Notes: a model not told the origin generated them from the sequence alone. Positions 1 to 9,517 are shown, counted from the stretch's first letter. The stretch is 64,000 bases of DNA from Streptococcus mitis (GCF_946190375.1 NZ_CAMIAF010000006.1:46146-110145), one strand, 5' to 3'. Program-made: numbers and translations.

Positions 1-88
1 CATGAAAGACGGCTGTATCCTCATTACACCTGAATTGTATGGAAGTGATGGATTCTTCATCAGTCAATTTCGCAAGATATCGGATTAG
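1..88 (+). CDS. rsmB: 16S rRNA m5C methyltransferase RsmB, C-terminal end only
   Basis: Only the last 28 codons are in the window, read from position 2 and ending in TAG at 86-88. The tail (LITPELYGSDGFFISQFRK) matches the usual end of RsmB/Sun, a SAM-dependent enzyme that methylates a 16S rRNA cytosine: its last strand carries a GSDGFF-type motif before a short basic tail. phpP-stkP directly downstream is the usual streptococcal order and supports the call. The catalytic domain lies outside the window, so the identification rests on this tail and on context. Confidence 0.7.
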   Translation, partial: MKDGCILITPELYGSDGFFISQFRKISD

Positions 89-102
89 GAAGGAACTGAC
101 AC

Positions 103-843
103 ATGGAAATTTCATTATTAACAGATGTTGGTCAGAAACGAACAAATAACCAAGACTATGTCAACCACTATGTCAATAGAGCTGGGCGTACCATGATTAT
201 TTTAGCTGATGGGATGGGAGGTCATCGCGCAGGGAATATCGCTAGTGAAATGGCGGTAACAGACCTAGGTATAGCTTGGGTTGATACCCAAATCGATACA
301 GTCAATGAAGTGCGTGAATGGTTCGCCAATTACCTAGAAATTGAAAATCAAAAGATTCATCAACTTGGACAAGATGATGCCTATAAAGGAATGGGAACAA
401 CTCTAGAAGCTGTTGCTATTATTGGCAATCAGGCTATCTATGCTCATATTGGAGATTCTCGTATCGGTTTGATTCGTGGGGAAGAATACCACCAGTTAAC
501 GAGCGATCATTCCTTGGTCAATGAATTGCTTAAGGCAGGTCAATTGACACCAGAAGAAGCTGCTAGCCATCCACAGAAAAATATTATTACTCAATCTATC
601 GGTCAAAAAGATGAAGTTCAACCTGATTTTGGAATGATTACCCTTGAGCCAGGAGACTATCTCTTGCTCAATAGTGATGGTTTGACCAACATGATTTCAG
701 GCAGTGAGATTTGTGATATTGTAACCAGTGATATTCCTTTGGCAGATAAAACAGCGACGCTTGTGCGTTTTGCTAACAATGCAGGAGGTTTAGACAACAT
801 TACGGTTGCCCTTGTTTCTATGAACGAGGAGGATGTAGAATGA
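103..843 (+). CDS. phpP: PP2C-type protein phosphatase PhpP (partner of StkP)
   Basis: A 246-residue cytosolic PPM/PP2C phosphatase that removes phosphate from threonines modified by StkP and from StkP itself. The metal-binding motifs are visible: DGMGGH at 36-41, GDSR at 117-120, SDGL at 191-194 and GGLDN at 228-232. The length is normal for bacterial stand-alone PP2C enzymes. The start follows an AAGGA Shine-Dalgarno. Its last codons overlap the stkP start by 4 bases (ATGA), so phosphatase and kinase are translationally coupled, as expected for an antagonistic pair controlling cell division and wall synthesis. Confidence 0.96.
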   Translation: MEISLLTDVGQKRTNNQDYVNHYVNRAGRTMIILADGMGGHRAGNIASEMAVTDLGIAWVDTQIDTVNEVREWFANYLEIENQKIHQLGQDDAYKGMGTTLEAVAIIGNQAIYAHIGDSRIGLIRGEEYHQLTSDHSLVNELLKAGQLTPEEAASHPQKNIITQSIGQKDEVQPDFGMITLEPGDYLLLNSDGLTNMISGSEICDIVTSDIPLADKTATLVRFANNAGGLDNITVALVSMNEEDVE

Positions 844-2741
844 TCCAAATCGGCAAGATTTTTGCCGGACGCTATCGGATTGTGAAACAGATTGGCCGAG
901 GAGGCATGGCAGATGTCTATTTGGCCAAGGATTTAATTCTAGACGGAGAAGAAGTGGCAGTGAAGGTCCTGAGGACCAACTACCAGACGGACCCGATAGC
1001 TGTAGCTCGTTTTCAGCGTGAAGCGAGAGCTATGGCAGATCTAGACCATCCTCATATCGTTCGGATAACAGATATTGGTGAGGAAGACGGTCAACAGTAT
1101 CTTGCAATGGAGTATGTTGCTGGACTAGACCTCAAACGCTATATCAAGGAACACTATCCTCTTTCTAATGAAGAAGCAGTCCGTATTATGGGACAAATTC
1201 TCTTGGCTATGCGTTTGGCCCATACTAGAGGAATTGTCCATAGGGACTTGAAACCTCAAAATATCCTTTTGACACCAGATGGGACTGCCAAGGTCACAGA
1301 CTTTGGGATTGCGGTAGCCTTTGCAGAGACGAGTTTGACCCAGACTAACTCTATGCTGGGTTCGGTTCATTACTTGTCACCAGAGCAGGCGCGTGGTTCG
1401 AAGGCGACTGTGCAGAGTGATATCTATGCCATGGGGATTATTTTCTATGAGATGCTGACAGGCCATATCCCTTATGACGGGGATAGTGCGGTGACCATCG
1501 CCCTTCAGCATTTCCAGAAACCACTGCCGTCAGTTATTGATGAAAATCCATCTGTGCCTCAGGCTTTGGAGAATGTTGTTATCAAGGCAACTGCCAAGAA
1601 ATTGACAGATCGTTATCAGTCAGTTGCAGAGATGTATGTGGACTTGTCTAGTAGCTTGTCTTACAATCGTCGTAATGAGCCTAAACTGGTATTTAATGAT
1701 ACTACTAAGGCAGACACCAAGACACTACCAAAGGTATCCCAGAGTACCTTGACTTCGATTCCTAAGGTGCAAACACAAAGTCCGAAGCCACAGACTGCGA
1801 AGCCTAGTCAGCAGGTTTCAGAAGACAATTATGCAAGCAAACCTGTTAAGAAACGGAAATTTAGAGTTCGTTATATGATTTTGTTGGCCAGCATTGTATT
1901 GGTTGCAGCCTCTCTGATTTGGATATTATCCAGAACTCCTGCAACTATTGCCATTCCAGATGTGGCAGGTCAGACAGTTGCGGAGGCCAAGGAAACGCTC
2001 AAGAAAGCCAATTTTGAGATTGGTGAAGAGAAAACAGAGGCTAGTGAAAAGGTGGAAGAAGGGCGGATTATCCGTACAGATCCTGACGCTGGAACGACTC
2101 GAAAAGAAGGTTCGAAAATCAATTTGGTTGTCTCGTCAGGCAAGCAATCTTTCCAATTGAGTAACTATATCGGCCGTAAATCGACAGATGTTATCGCAGA
2201 ACTCAAGCAGAAGAAGGTTCCTGAAAATCTCATTAAAATTGAGGAAGAGGAATCAAGTGAGAGCGAAGCAGGAACTGTTCTCAGACAGAGTCCAGCTGCC
2301 GGAACAACCTATGATTTGAGCAAGGTCTCAACGATTACCTTAACCGTTGCTAAGAAAGTAACCAGCGTTTCTATGCCAAGTTATAAAGGATCTAGTCTTG
2401 AATTTACTAAAAATAATCTTGTTCAAATTGTTGGGATTAAGGAAGCCAATATTGAAGTTGTAGAAGTGTCGACAGCTCCTGATGGAACTGCTGAGGGTAC
2501 AGTCGTTGAACAGAGTCCAAAAGCAGGCGAAAAGGTTGATTTGACTAAGACGCGTGTCAAGATTTCAATCTACAAACCAAAAACACCACCGTCAACGTCA
2601 TCATCAGCACCATCCCAACGTGGAAACCAAGGTTCTACTACGACACCAAGTCAGGGGAACCAACAAGGAAATCAACGAGGGAATGCACCTGCTCCTACTC
2701 AATCAAGTAGTGAAGGCAACCACGAAAATTCTCGTGATTAA
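840..2741 (+). CDS. stkP: Membrane Ser/Thr protein kinase StkP with three PASTA domains
   Basis: A 633-residue eukaryotic-type kinase that phosphorylates division and cell-wall proteins. The kinase domain (about 10-275) shows the glycine-rich loop [12 protein letters not shown] at 18-29, catalytic K42, HRD at 134-136, DFG at 154-156 and a [10 protein letters not shown] activation segment. A basic patch and one membrane helix at about 345-364 follow. Outside the cell I count three PASTA units (about 370-435, 436-506, 507-579), then a low-complexity tail rich in Ser, Pro, Gln, Asn and Gly (580-633). As I recall, pneumococcal StkP has four PASTA units and no such tail, so this C-terminus is unusual. 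A strong terminator follows. Confidence 0.96.
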   Translation: MIQIGKIFAGRYRIVKQIGRGGMADVYLAKDLILDGEEVAVKVLRTNYQTDPIAVARFQREARAMADLDHPHIVRITDIGEEDGQQYLAMEYVAGLDLKRYIKEHYPLSNEEAVRIMGQILLAMRLAHTRGIVHRDLKPQNILLTPDGTAKVTDFGIAVAFAETSLTQTNSMLGSVHYLSPEQARGSKATVQSDIYAMGIIFYEMLTGHIPYDGDSAVTIALQHFQKPLPSVIDENPSVPQALENVVIKATAKKLTDRYQSVAEMYVDLSSSLSYNRRNEPKLVFNDTTKADTKTLPKVSQSTLTSIPKVQTQSPKPQTAKPSQQVSEDNYASKPVKKRKFRVRYMILLASIVLVAASLIWILSRTPATIAIPDVAGQTVAEAKETLKKANFEIGEEKTEASEKVEEGRIIRTDPDAGTTRKEGSKINLVVSSGKQSFQLSNYIGRKSTDVIAELKQKKVPENLIKIEEEESSESEAGTVLRQSPAAGTTYDLSKVSTITLTVAKKVTSVSMPSYKGSSLEFTKNNLVQIVGIKEANIEVVEVSTAPDGTAEGTVVEQSPKAGEKVDLTKTRVKISIYKPKTPPSTSSSAPSQRGNQGSTTTPSQGNQQGNQRGNAPAPTQSSSEGNHENSRD

Positions 2742-2744
2742 ACG

Positions 2745-2780
2745 AATCTTTGTCATGATTTCATGGCAAAGATTTTTTTT
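2745..2780 (+). terminator. Intrinsic terminator of phpP-stkP
   Basis: An inverted repeat (AATCTTTG.CATG paired with CATGGCAAAGATT) is followed by a run of eight T. It sits 4 bases after the stkP stop and separates that operon from the exporter genes. Confidence 0.85.
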
Positions 2781-2829
2781 GAGTCCAGATTTGTGATAGA
2801 ATAGAGGAAGTTGATAAAAGGAGGAAAGC

Positions 2830-3588
2830 ATGGAAGAGTCAAAAGAATTAAATGCCGTCATCGATGTGATTATGTTAGCTGGGACTATTCTCCTCAAAAG
2901 TGGTTCAGAGATTCATCGCGTAGAAGATACCATGATTCGTATTGCGCATTCGCAGGGGATTGTGGATTGTAATGTTCTTGCCATGCCTGCTGCCATCTTT
3001 TTCTCCATTGAAAATACCAATATTTCGCGTATGAAGCGCGTGACCTCATCTTCTTATAACATCGAAAAAGTCTGCGATGTGAACCAGATTTCTCGTCAGT
3101 TGGTGGGGGGGCGGATTGATTTAGAGACAGCCTTCAAGCAATTGACTGCTTTGCAAGCCCAACCTCTTCCCTATACTAAGTTGCAGGTAACTCTGGCTGC
3201 GACCTTTAGTGCTCCTTTCTTTTCAGTTATGTTTAGTGGAAATATCTACGACGCACTTGGGGCAGGAGTGGCTACCTTATTTGGTTTTGCCTTTTCCCTT
3301 TATGTGGAGAAGTTTATCCGAATTCCTTTTGTGACAGCCTTTGCTGGAGCCTTTGTCTTTGGTATGATTGCCCAGTTTTGGGCTCGCTACACAGGTTTTC
3401 CTTCAACGGCAGATTTGATTATAGCTGGTGCGGTCATGCCTTTTGTACCAGGAATTGCCTTGACCAATGCGGTCCGTGATATTATGACTAACCACATAAA
3501 CTCTGGTATGAGCAAGATGTTTGAATCCCTACTCATTACCCTTGCTTTAGGGGCAGGAACTTCTGTTGCCTTGGTATTGATGAATTAA
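2830..3588 (+). CDS. Threonine/serine exporter ThrE-like, large subunit (DUF1212)
   Basis: A 252-residue membrane protein of the ThrE family, which exports threonine and serine. The soluble N-terminal part holds the family motif around GSEIHRVEDTM (24-34). Hydrophobic segments fill the C-terminal half (about 120-250), including one with TADLIIAGAVMPFVPG, typical of DUF1212. The start follows AAAGGAGGAAAGC. The next gene begins one base after this stop and supplies the small membrane half. In Corynebacterium ThrE these parts are fused; in Firmicutes they are commonly split as here. Substrate is inferred from the family only. Confidence 0.85.
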   Translation: MEESKELNAVIDVIMLAGTILLKSGSEIHRVEDTMIRIAHSQGIVDCNVLAMPAAIFFSIENTNISRMKRVTSSSYNIEKVCDVNQISRQLVGGRIDLETAFKQLTALQAQPLPYTKLQVTLAATFSAPFFSVMFSGNIYDALGAGVATLFGFAFSLYVEKFIRIPFVTAFAGAFVFGMIAQFWARYTGFPSTADLIIAGAVMPFVPGIALTNAVRDIMTNHINSGMSKMFESLLITLALGAGTSVALVLMN

Positions 3589-3589
3589 T

Positions 3590-4027
3590 ATGACACTAAC
3601 AACCTTTTTATTACAAGCAGTAGCAAGTCTTCTTGCTATTATTACCTTTCTAATCGTACTCAATGTGCAACGCTCTATGCTCTTACCTGGAGGGATTTTG
3701 GGCATGGCTGTCTGGCTGATTTATCTCTTGCTCAAGGAACCGACCAATGTTATTGTGGCTACCTTTATTGCAGCCATTATCGGTTCTTGTGTCAGCCAGA
3801 TTTTAAGTATTCTTTATAAGACACCTGCTGTGGTATTTATCTTAGCCATCTTGGCACCTCTGGTTCCGGGTTATCTCTCCTATCGGACAACTGCCTTTTT
3901 TGTGACAGGAGATTACAGTCATGCCATTGCTAGTGCAACCTTGGTTGTTATGTTGGCTTTGGTAATTTCTATTGGAATGGCTAGCGGAACAGTGGTTCTC
4001 AGACTGTATTCTCACTTACGAAAATAG
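3590..4027 (+). CDS. Threonine/serine exporter ThrE-like, small subunit (DUF3815)
   Basis: A 145-residue, almost wholly hydrophobic protein with about five predicted membrane helices and the motif VFILAILAPLVPGY near 80-94. The PLVPG stretch parallels the MPFVPG segment of the partner encoded one base upstream. It matches the ThrE_2/DUF3815 family, the second half of the split amino acid exporter. No separate ribosome binding site stands out, so translation is probably coupled to the upstream gene. A terminator follows. Confidence 0.83.
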   Translation: MTLTTFLLQAVASLLAIITFLIVLNVQRSMLLPGGILGMAVWLIYLLLKEPTNVIVATFIAAIIGSCVSQILSILYKTPAVVFILAILAPLVPGYLSYRTTAFFVTGDYSHAIASATLVVMLALVISIGMASGTVVLRLYSHLRK

Positions 4028-4049
4028 CATAATGGTTAGAATAATAAGC

Positions 4050-4079
4050 GACTTGATTTGGTGAATCAAGTCTTTTTTC
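4050..4079 (+). terminator. Intrinsic terminator after the exporter pair
   Basis: A perfect 9-bp stem (GACTTGATT / AATCAAGTC) with a 5-base loop is followed by six T. Confidence 0.88.
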
Positions 4080-4152
4080 TCTCTTTTACTGCCATTTGTG
4101 ATAAAATAGTATAGAACGATTTTTTACAATGAATGATAAAACAGAGGTAAAT

Positions 4153-5325
4153 ATGACAATCGGTATTGATAAGATTGGTTTTGCGACCAGTCAATATGTC
4201 TTGAAATTACAAGACTTAGCAGAAGCGAGGGGAATTGACCCTGAAAAATTAAGTAAAGGACTCTTACTCAAGGAATTGAGTATTGCGCCCCTAACTGAGG
4301 ATATCGTAACTTTGGCGGCCAGTGCTAGTGACTCTATTTTAACTGAGCAAGAAAGACAAGAAATCGATATGGTCATTGTGGCGACTGAGTCAGGAATTGA
4401 CCAGAGTAAGGCTGCAGCCGTCTTTGTGCATGGCTTGCTGGGCATCCAGCCCTTTGCTCGTAGTTTCGAGATTAAAGAAGCCTGCTATGGAGCGACAGCG
4501 GCCCTTCATTATGCCAAATTGCATGTGGAAAATTCTCCAGAGTCCAAGGTCTTGGTCATTGCCAGTGATATTGCCAAATACGGTATTGAAACTCCAGGAG
4601 AACCCACTCAGGGTGCTGGAAGTGTGGCCATGTTGATTACACAAAATCCACGCATTATGGCCTTTAATAATGACAATGTGGCTCAGACCCGTGATATCAT
4701 GGATTTCTGGCGTCCAAATTACTCAACAACTCCTTATGTAAATGGTGTCTATTCTACCCAACAATATCTAGATAGTTTGAAAACGACTTGGCTTGAATAC
4801 CAAAAACGCTACCAGCTTACTTTAGATGATTTTGCGGCTGTTTGTTTCCACTTGCCTTACCCTAAATTAGCGCTAAAAGGCTTGAAAAAAATCATGGATA
4901 AGAGCCTGCCTCAAGAGAAAAAAGACCTCTTGCAAAACCATTTTGACCAGTCTATTCTCTACAGTCAAAAGGTGGGGAATATCTATACAGGTTCGCTTTT
5001 CCTTGGACTTTTGTCTCTCTTGGAAAATACAGATAGCTTGAAGGCTGGGGATAAAATTGCCCTTTATAGTTACGGAAGTGGTGCTGTGGCTGAGTTCTTC
5101 AGTGGTGAATTGGTTGAAGGATATGAAGCTTATCTGGATAAAGGCCGCTTGAATAAGCTCAACCAACGAACTGCCCTGTCTGTTGCTGACTATGAAAAAG
5201 TCTTCTTTGAAGAAGTAGACTTGGATGAAACAAATTCTGCCCAGTTTGCTGGCTATGAAAATCAAGATTTTGCCTTGGTTGAAATTGTTGACCACCAACG
5301 CCGTTATAGCAAGGTTGAAAAATAA
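4153..5325 (+). CDS. mvaS: Hydroxymethylglutaryl-CoA synthase
   Basis: A 390-residue enzyme that condenses acetyl-CoA with acetoacetyl-CoA to give HMG-CoA, the first committed step of the mevalonate route to isoprenoids (undecaprenyl carrier lipid) in streptococci. The catalytic cysteine is in EACYGATAALH (C111), and a GSG(A)-type loop occurs near the C-terminus. I start at 4153 rather than the in-frame ATG at 4129, because ACAGAGGTAA lies just ahead of 4153 and the protein then opens with the usual MTIGIDKIGF. The stop overlaps the mvaA start by one base (TAATG). Confidence 0.95.
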   Translation: MTIGIDKIGFATSQYVLKLQDLAEARGIDPEKLSKGLLLKELSIAPLTEDIVTLAASASDSILTEQERQEIDMVIVATESGIDQSKAAAVFVHGLLGIQPFARSFEIKEACYGATAALHYAKLHVENSPESKVLVIASDIAKYGIETPGEPTQGAGSVAMLITQNPRIMAFNNDNVAQTRDIMDFWRPNYSTTPYVNGVYSTQQYLDSLKTTWLEYQKRYQLTLDDFAAVCFHLPYPKLALKGLKKIMDKSLPQEKKDLLQNHFDQSILYSQKVGNIYTGSLFLGLLSLLENTDSLKAGDKIALYSYGSGAVAEFFSGELVEGYEAYLDKGRLNKLNQRTALSVADYEKVFFEEVDLDETNSAQFAGYENQDFALVEIVDHQRRYSKVEK

Positions 5326-6599
5326 TGAAGATAAGTTGGAATGGATTTTCTAAAAAATCATACCAAGAGCGCCTCGAGCTGTTAAAAGCTCAGGCGCTCC
5401 TTAGTCCTGAGAGACAAGAGAGTTTGGAGCAGGATGAACAGATGAGTGTGACTGTGGCAGACCAGCTGAGTGAGAATGTAGTGGGAACTTTTTCTCTGCC
5501 TTATTCGCTGGTTCCAGAGGTTCTCGTTAACGGTCAGGAATACACAGTTCCCTATGTGACAGAAGAACCGTCCGTGGTTGCTGCGGCTAGCTATGCCAGT
5601 AAAATCATCAAGCGAACAGGTGGCTTTACTGCTCAGGTTCATGAGCGCCAGATGATTGGGCAGGTAGCCCTTTATCAAGTTGATGATCCTGAACAAGCGC
5701 TAGAGAAGATTTCCAGCAAGAAAGCGGAGCTCTTGGAGCTTGCCAATCAAGCCTATCCTTCTATCGTTAAACGTGGAGGTGGGGCGCGTGATTTACATGT
5801 AGAACAGCTCAAAAACGAAACAGACTTTCTAGTCGTTTATCTTCATGTCGATACCCAAGAAGCCATGGGAGCCAATATGCTCAACACCATGCTGGAAGCC
5901 TTGAAACCAGTCTTAGAAGAACTCAGCCAGGGACAGAGTCTCATGGGAATCCTATCCAACTACGCGACCGATTCTCTAGTGACAGCAAACTGTCGCATCG
6001 CCTTTCGCTATTTGAGCCGTCAAAAGGATCAAGGGCGAGAGATTGCGGAGAAAATAGCTTTGGCTAGCCAGTTTGCGCAGGCTGATCCTTATCGAGCAGC
6101 TACCCACAATAAAGGGATTTTTAACGGTATTGATGCTATTTTGATTGCTACTGGAAATGACTGGCGTGCCATTGAGGCGGGATCTCATGCTTTTGCCAGT
6201 CGAGATGGACGCTATCAAGGTCTTAGTCAATGGACGCTGAACACGGAAAGAGAAGAATTGGTTGGTGAGATGACTCTGCCCATGCCTGTAGCGACCAAGG
6301 GTGGTTCTATCGGACTCAACCCTCGTGTAGCCCTCAGTCACGAACTACTGGGAAATCCTTGTGCCAAAGAACTTGCTCAGATTATCGTGTCTATCGGTCT
6401 TGCCCAAAACTTTGCAGCTCTCAAAGCCTTGGTGAGTACAGGAATCCAGCAAGGTCACATGAAATTGCAGGCCAAATCTTTAGCACTCCTAGCAGGTGCC
6501 AGTGAGTCAGAGGTAGCTCCCCTAGTCGAGCAACTTATCGCAGATAAAACCTTTAACCTAGAGACAGCCCAGCGCTATCTCGAAAATTTAAGATTATAA
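5325..6599 (+). CDS. mvaA: Hydroxymethylglutaryl-CoA reductase (class II)
   Basis: A 424-residue reductase converting HMG-CoA to mevalonate with NAD(P)H. Family motifs include the MGANMLNTMLE region near 180-190, a KGIFNGIDAILIATGNDWRA segment near 263-282 carrying the catalytic aspartate, and GGSIGLNPR near 325. The length and the lack of a membrane domain fit the bacterial class II enzyme. It is coupled to mvaS by a one-base overlap, so the first two mevalonate enzymes are made together. A terminator begins directly after the stop. Confidence 0.95.
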   Translation: MKISWNGFSKKSYQERLELLKAQALLSPERQESLEQDEQMSVTVADQLSENVVGTFSLPYSLVPEVLVNGQEYTVPYVTEEPSVVAAASYASKIIKRTGGFTAQVHERQMIGQVALYQVDDPEQALEKISSKKAELLELANQAYPSIVKRGGGARDLHVEQLKNETDFLVVYLHVDTQEAMGANMLNTMLEALKPVLEELSQGQSLMGILSNYATDSLVTANCRIAFRYLSRQKDQGREIAEKIALASQFAQADPYRAATHNKGIFNGIDAILIATGNDWRAIEAGSHAFASRDGRYQGLSQWTLNTEREELVGEMTLPMPVATKGGSIGLNPRVALSHELLGNPCAKELAQIIVSIGLAQNFAALKALVSTGIQQGHMKLQAKSLALLAGASESEVAPLVEQLIADKTFNLETAQRYLENLRL

Positions 6600-6600
6600 A

Positions 6601-6630
6601 AAACTCAGACGAATTCGGTCTGAGTTTTCT
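6601..6630 (+). terminator. Intrinsic terminator of mvaS-mvaA
   Basis: The stem AAACTCAGAC / GTCTGAGTTT with a 7-base loop is followed by T residues. The A-rich left arm means it could also act on leftward transcripts from scrR. Confidence 0.8.
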
Positions 6631-6637
6631 TGTGCTT

Positions 6638-6790
6638 ATACTCAATGAAAATCAAAGAGCAAAATAGGAAGCTAGTCGCAGGTTGCTCAAAGCACTGCTT
6701 TGAGGTTGTAGATAAGACTGACGAAGTCAGTTACATATATCTACGGTAAGGCGACGCTGACGTGGTTTGAATTTGATTTTCGAAGAGTAT
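6638..6790 (-). repeat. BOX element (boxA-boxB-boxC) at the scrR 3' end
   Basis: About 153 bp matching the BOX repeat of mitis-group streptococci. It contains CTACGGTAAGGCGACGCTGACG, one base different from the standard BOX typing-primer sequence. Read leftward, boxA occupies about 6733-6790, boxB about 6685-6732 (stem GACTGACGAAGTCAGT plus the arms around CAAAGCACTGCTTTG) and boxC about 6638-6684. Its boxA end abuts and overlaps the scrR stop codon at 6790-6792. BOX elements are small non-autonomous repeats whose RNA folds into stems. Confidence 0.9.
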
Positions 6791-7755
6791 TAAATACTTT
6801 TTCCTGGTAATAAGGTAACTGGTAAAAAGTAACCTGTTGTCGCGACTTCCTTGCCTTCAATCTTTTGCAAGAGAAGATCAACAGTGAGGCAGGCAATCTC
6901 TTCCAAGGGTTGCTTAATAGTAGCCAGTTGAGGGTAGTAATTCTCGATAAAGTAAGTCCCATCATAGCCGATGACCTTGAGCTCTTCAGGGACAGAAATG
7001 CCCAGTTCCTGAGCGATTTTAATGATCAGAATAGCTGTTAAGTCATCTGAAGCAAAAATGGCATCTGGCTTTTGTCGAGTCAAGATATTCTTGATTTCCA
7101 TTTCTTTTCTGACGGGAGAAAAGTCACTGGAAACATTGATAATAGGAGCTTTTGGGAGTACAGATGCAAAACCAGCGTGGCGTAGTCCAGTTGGCGAATT
7201 GGAATTGTCATTCCCTGTAATCATAATGATAGACTGGGCACCTGTCTTGGCCAAGGTTTGGGCAGCTAGAACTCCACCAGCGTAGTTGTCAGAGGAAACG
7301 ACTGGAATGTCTGGCGATAGGTTTCGGTCAAAGGAAATAATTGGCGCGGTCACACGATTGTAGTCTTCGATTCCCAAGTTGTGACTACCAGAAATGATGC
7401 CGTCCACCTGATTGGCTTCCAACATTTCGATGTATTCGCGTTCCTTCTCAGAATCGTGCTCACTGTTGCAGATGATGGTCTTGTAACCATTCTTAAAAAG
7501 TTGGTGTTCCAGTTTATCAATCAATTCTGCATAGAAAACGTTGGAAATATTGGGGAAAATCAAACCGATTAACTTAGCTGACTTTCCTTGTAGACTACGA
7601 GCCAGATTGTTGGGTTTATAGCCTAATTCCCGCATGGCTTCATTTACCTTTTGAATGGTTTTTTCAGATAGATAGCCTTTTTTATTGATAACCCGAGAAA
7701 CGGTAGTAGGGCTGACACCTGCAAGTTTGGCGACATCAGTTAGTTTTGCGACCAT
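6790..7755 (-). CDS. scrR: Sucrose operon repressor, LacI family
   Basis: A 321-residue LacI/GalR regulator. The N-terminal helix-turn-helix is clear (KLTDVAKLAGVSPTTVSRVI, residues 4-23), followed by the hinge region and a periplasmic-binding-protein-like sugar domain. It overlaps the end of scrB by 20 bases on the same strand, so it is made from the same leftward transcript. It probably binds the LacI-type sites between scrB and scrA and is released when sucrose-6-phosphate or fructose accumulates; the inducer is inferred from known ScrR proteins. Confidence 0.93.
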   Translation of the reverse strand: MVAKLTDVAKLAGVSPTTVSRVINKKGYLSEKTIQKVNEAMRELGYKPNNLARSLQGKSAKLIGLIFPNISNVFYAELIDKLEHQLFKNGYKTIICNSEHDSEKEREYIEMLEANQVDGIISGSHNLGIEDYNRVTAPIISFDRNLSPDIPVVSSDNYAGGVLAAQTLAKTGAQSIIMITGNDNSNSPTGLRHAGFASVLPKAPIINVSSDFSPVRKEMEIKNILTRQKPDAIFASDDLTAILIIKIAQELGISVPEELKVIGYDGTYFIENYYPQLATIKQPLEEIACLTVDLLLQKIEGKEVATTGYFLPVTLLPGKSI

Positions 7756-9190
7756 AATCTAATTCATAGTAAGTTCCAGTTGGGTTTCCAGATTTGATGA
7801 GGATCCCATTTTGGTCCGCATGTGGGAAGACACGACCGGAAAATACTTTTTCTCCTTTATTGATGAAAATTTCAAAGACAGAGTTATCGATGAAAATCGT
7901 AGCAGTAGTGGCCTGGTTATCGATTGGACAAGAACGAGTTGTCCCAAATTCTTGGGCGTACTGTTCACCAGCCTGGCTACGATCCACTGTCACTTGACCA
8001 TTTACAAGGTCAAAGTTGATGGAAAGTCCCTTGCCTTCTTGATCAGCAAGTAAGACAATCTCGCTCAGGCTATTAGCTTCCAAGTTGAGTTCAAGTTCGT
8101 AAGTGTTCTTGGTTTGGGCACGGTTTGAGAAAGGTTCTTCAGTAGCACGAAGGTCCTTGATAGCTGCGACTGGGTATTGGTAGAGTTTGCCGTCTTTGAT
8201 AGTGAGTTCCTTGACCAAAGAGAAGGTTCCTTGGTGGTCAAAACGGTCAGATGGATATGAAACATCAGGCAAGCCAAGCCAGCTAACAGCTAGAGTGCGT
8301 CCATCAGGAGCGTTGAAGGCTTGAGTTGCATAGGCTTCAAAACCATAGTCCATGTTTTGGAGTTGAGATACATCTACCATTTTGGCATTTTTAGGGTCAA
8401 AGGAAGCCCCGATTTTGTACATATTTGGATAGATATTGTCGTAATCTAGAACATCTTTATCCAATCCTTGTGGGCAGTAAAGAAGGACAGGTTGCTCTCC
8501 TACAAAGACCAGATTTGGACATTCCATCATGTAGGCAGTGTGGTCGTTAGCAAAGTCAAGGTTGCCAACGGCTTGCCAGTTTGTATAGTCGTTGTCTACA
8601 GCCTTGTAGAGACGGATGAAGCCTTTTTTCTCTAAATCCTGTCCACCGACGATAGCATAGTATTGGCCCTTGAAGTTAAAAATTTGCGGATCACGGAAGT
8701 GGTCAGTAGAGTCTGCTGGCTGGTCAATCAAGATCTTATCAATCTTGGTAATCTTGCCATCCTTATCCATCAAAGCTCCAATCTGGTAAGGGTGACGGAG
8801 CCAGTTTTCATCGCGGACATTTCCTGTATAAAATAGGAACAAGTTATCGCCAAACTGCATGGCAGAACCAGAGTAGGCACCGTGGCTATCTAATGGAGTA
8901 TCAGGCAAAACTTTGACTCCAGTTTCTGTGAAGTGAACCAAATCATCACTTTCTAGCTGTGCCCAAGATTTTAAACCGTGGGCCGCACCAAAAGGAAAAT
9001 TCTGGTAAAAGAGGATCCACTTTCCATCAAAGTAAGAAAAGCCATTTGGGTCGTTGAGAAGTCCTGTTTTTGGCTCAACATGGTAATGAGTATGCCATGG
9101 AGATTGTGCCATATTTTCTTTTATATTTTGAATTTCTTCTTGCGTCCAATCTTGATAAAGTCTGTAACGACGCTCAGTAGTCCATTCCAT
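7736..9190 (-). CDS. scrB: Sucrose-6-phosphate hydrolase (GH32)
   Basis: A 484-residue glycoside hydrolase family 32 enzyme that splits sucrose-6-phosphate, delivered by ScrA, into glucose-6-phosphate and fructose. The catalytic pattern is present: WHTHYHVEPKTGLLNDPNGF near 32-51 (nucleophile D in NDPNG), HFRDPQIF near 160 (transition-state D) and MECPNL near 225 (acid/base E). The start at 9190 follows a GGAGG site with 9-base spacing; two nearer ATGs are out of frame. ScrR follows with a 20-base overlap. The released fructose would be taken up by the fructokinase at 11604. Confidence 0.95.
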   Translation of the reverse strand: MEWTTERRYRLYQDWTQEEIQNIKENMAQSPWHTHYHVEPKTGLLNDPNGFSYFDGKWILFYQNFPFGAAHGLKSWAQLESDDLVHFTETGVKVLPDTPLDSHGAYSGSAMQFGDNLFLFYTGNVRDENWLRHPYQIGALMDKDGKITKIDKILIDQPADSTDHFRDPQIFNFKGQYYAIVGGQDLEKKGFIRLYKAVDNDYTNWQAVGNLDFANDHTAYMMECPNLVFVGEQPVLLYCPQGLDKDVLDYDNIYPNMYKIGASFDPKNAKMVDVSQLQNMDYGFEAYATQAFNAPDGRTLAVSWLGLPDVSYPSDRFDHQGTFSLVKELTIKDGKLYQYPVAAIKDLRATEEPFSNRAQTKNTYELELNLEANSLSEIVLLADQEGKGLSINFDLVNGQVTVDRSQAGEQYAQEFGTTRSCPIDNQATTATIFIDNSVFEIFINKGEKVFSGRVFPHADQNGILIKSGNPTGTYYELDYGRKTN

Positions 9191-9223
9191 TCATTCATTC
9201 CTCCAAAAATCTTATCACATTTA

Positions 9224-9252
9224 ATAGTAACCGTTTTCGATAAAAAATGCAA
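9224..9252 (-). promoter_or_regulatory. scrB-scrR promoter with operator-like core in the spacer
   Basis: Read leftward: TTGCAT (9247-9252), a 17-base spacer, then TACTAT (9224-9229). The spacer holds ATCGAAAACGGTTA, a LacI-family half-palindrome with central CG. A repressor bound there would cover the space between -35 and -10, which suits ScrR autoregulation. Confidence 0.6.
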
Positions 9253-9281
9253 GCCTTTTATGTTAAAAAAGAGAAAAAACT

Positions 9282-9295
9282 GTTAAACGTTTATC
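9282..9295. promoter_or_regulatory. Second LacI-type operator-like palindrome
   Basis: The sequence GTTAAACGTTTATC is built around TAAACGTTTA, a perfect palindrome with central CG, in the scrB-scrA divergent region. The TG and CA flanks are spaced 2 bases too wide for a canonical CcpA cre site, so ScrR is the likelier ligand. The stretch 9300-9470 between this site and the scrA promoter shows nothing else recognisable and is very A/T-rich. Confidence 0.4.
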
Positions 9296-9472
9296 ATAAA
9301 TTTAAAGCAGGAAATTAATCAACTTTTCAAGAAAATATGAAAGATAATGAAACAAAAGCCTTTTAACTAAGATTTCAAACTTGTTTTTTAAGGAATTCCT
9401 GCTAAAACAGTCAAAATCAATCAATCTAAAGCGAGCTTACTAAGTGGATAGAATATTTTTTCTGCAAAACGC

Positions 9473-9500
9473 TTGACATATTTCTAAAACATGATAAAAT
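9473..9500 (+). promoter_or_regulatory. scrA promoter
   Basis: A consensus TTGACA (9473-9478), a 16-base spacer and TAAAAT (9495-9500) preceded by an extended TGA. This is a strong sigma-A promoter, so regulation is presumably by repression. Confidence 0.75.
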
Positions 9501-9517
9501 AATAGTCGTAGGGCGAA

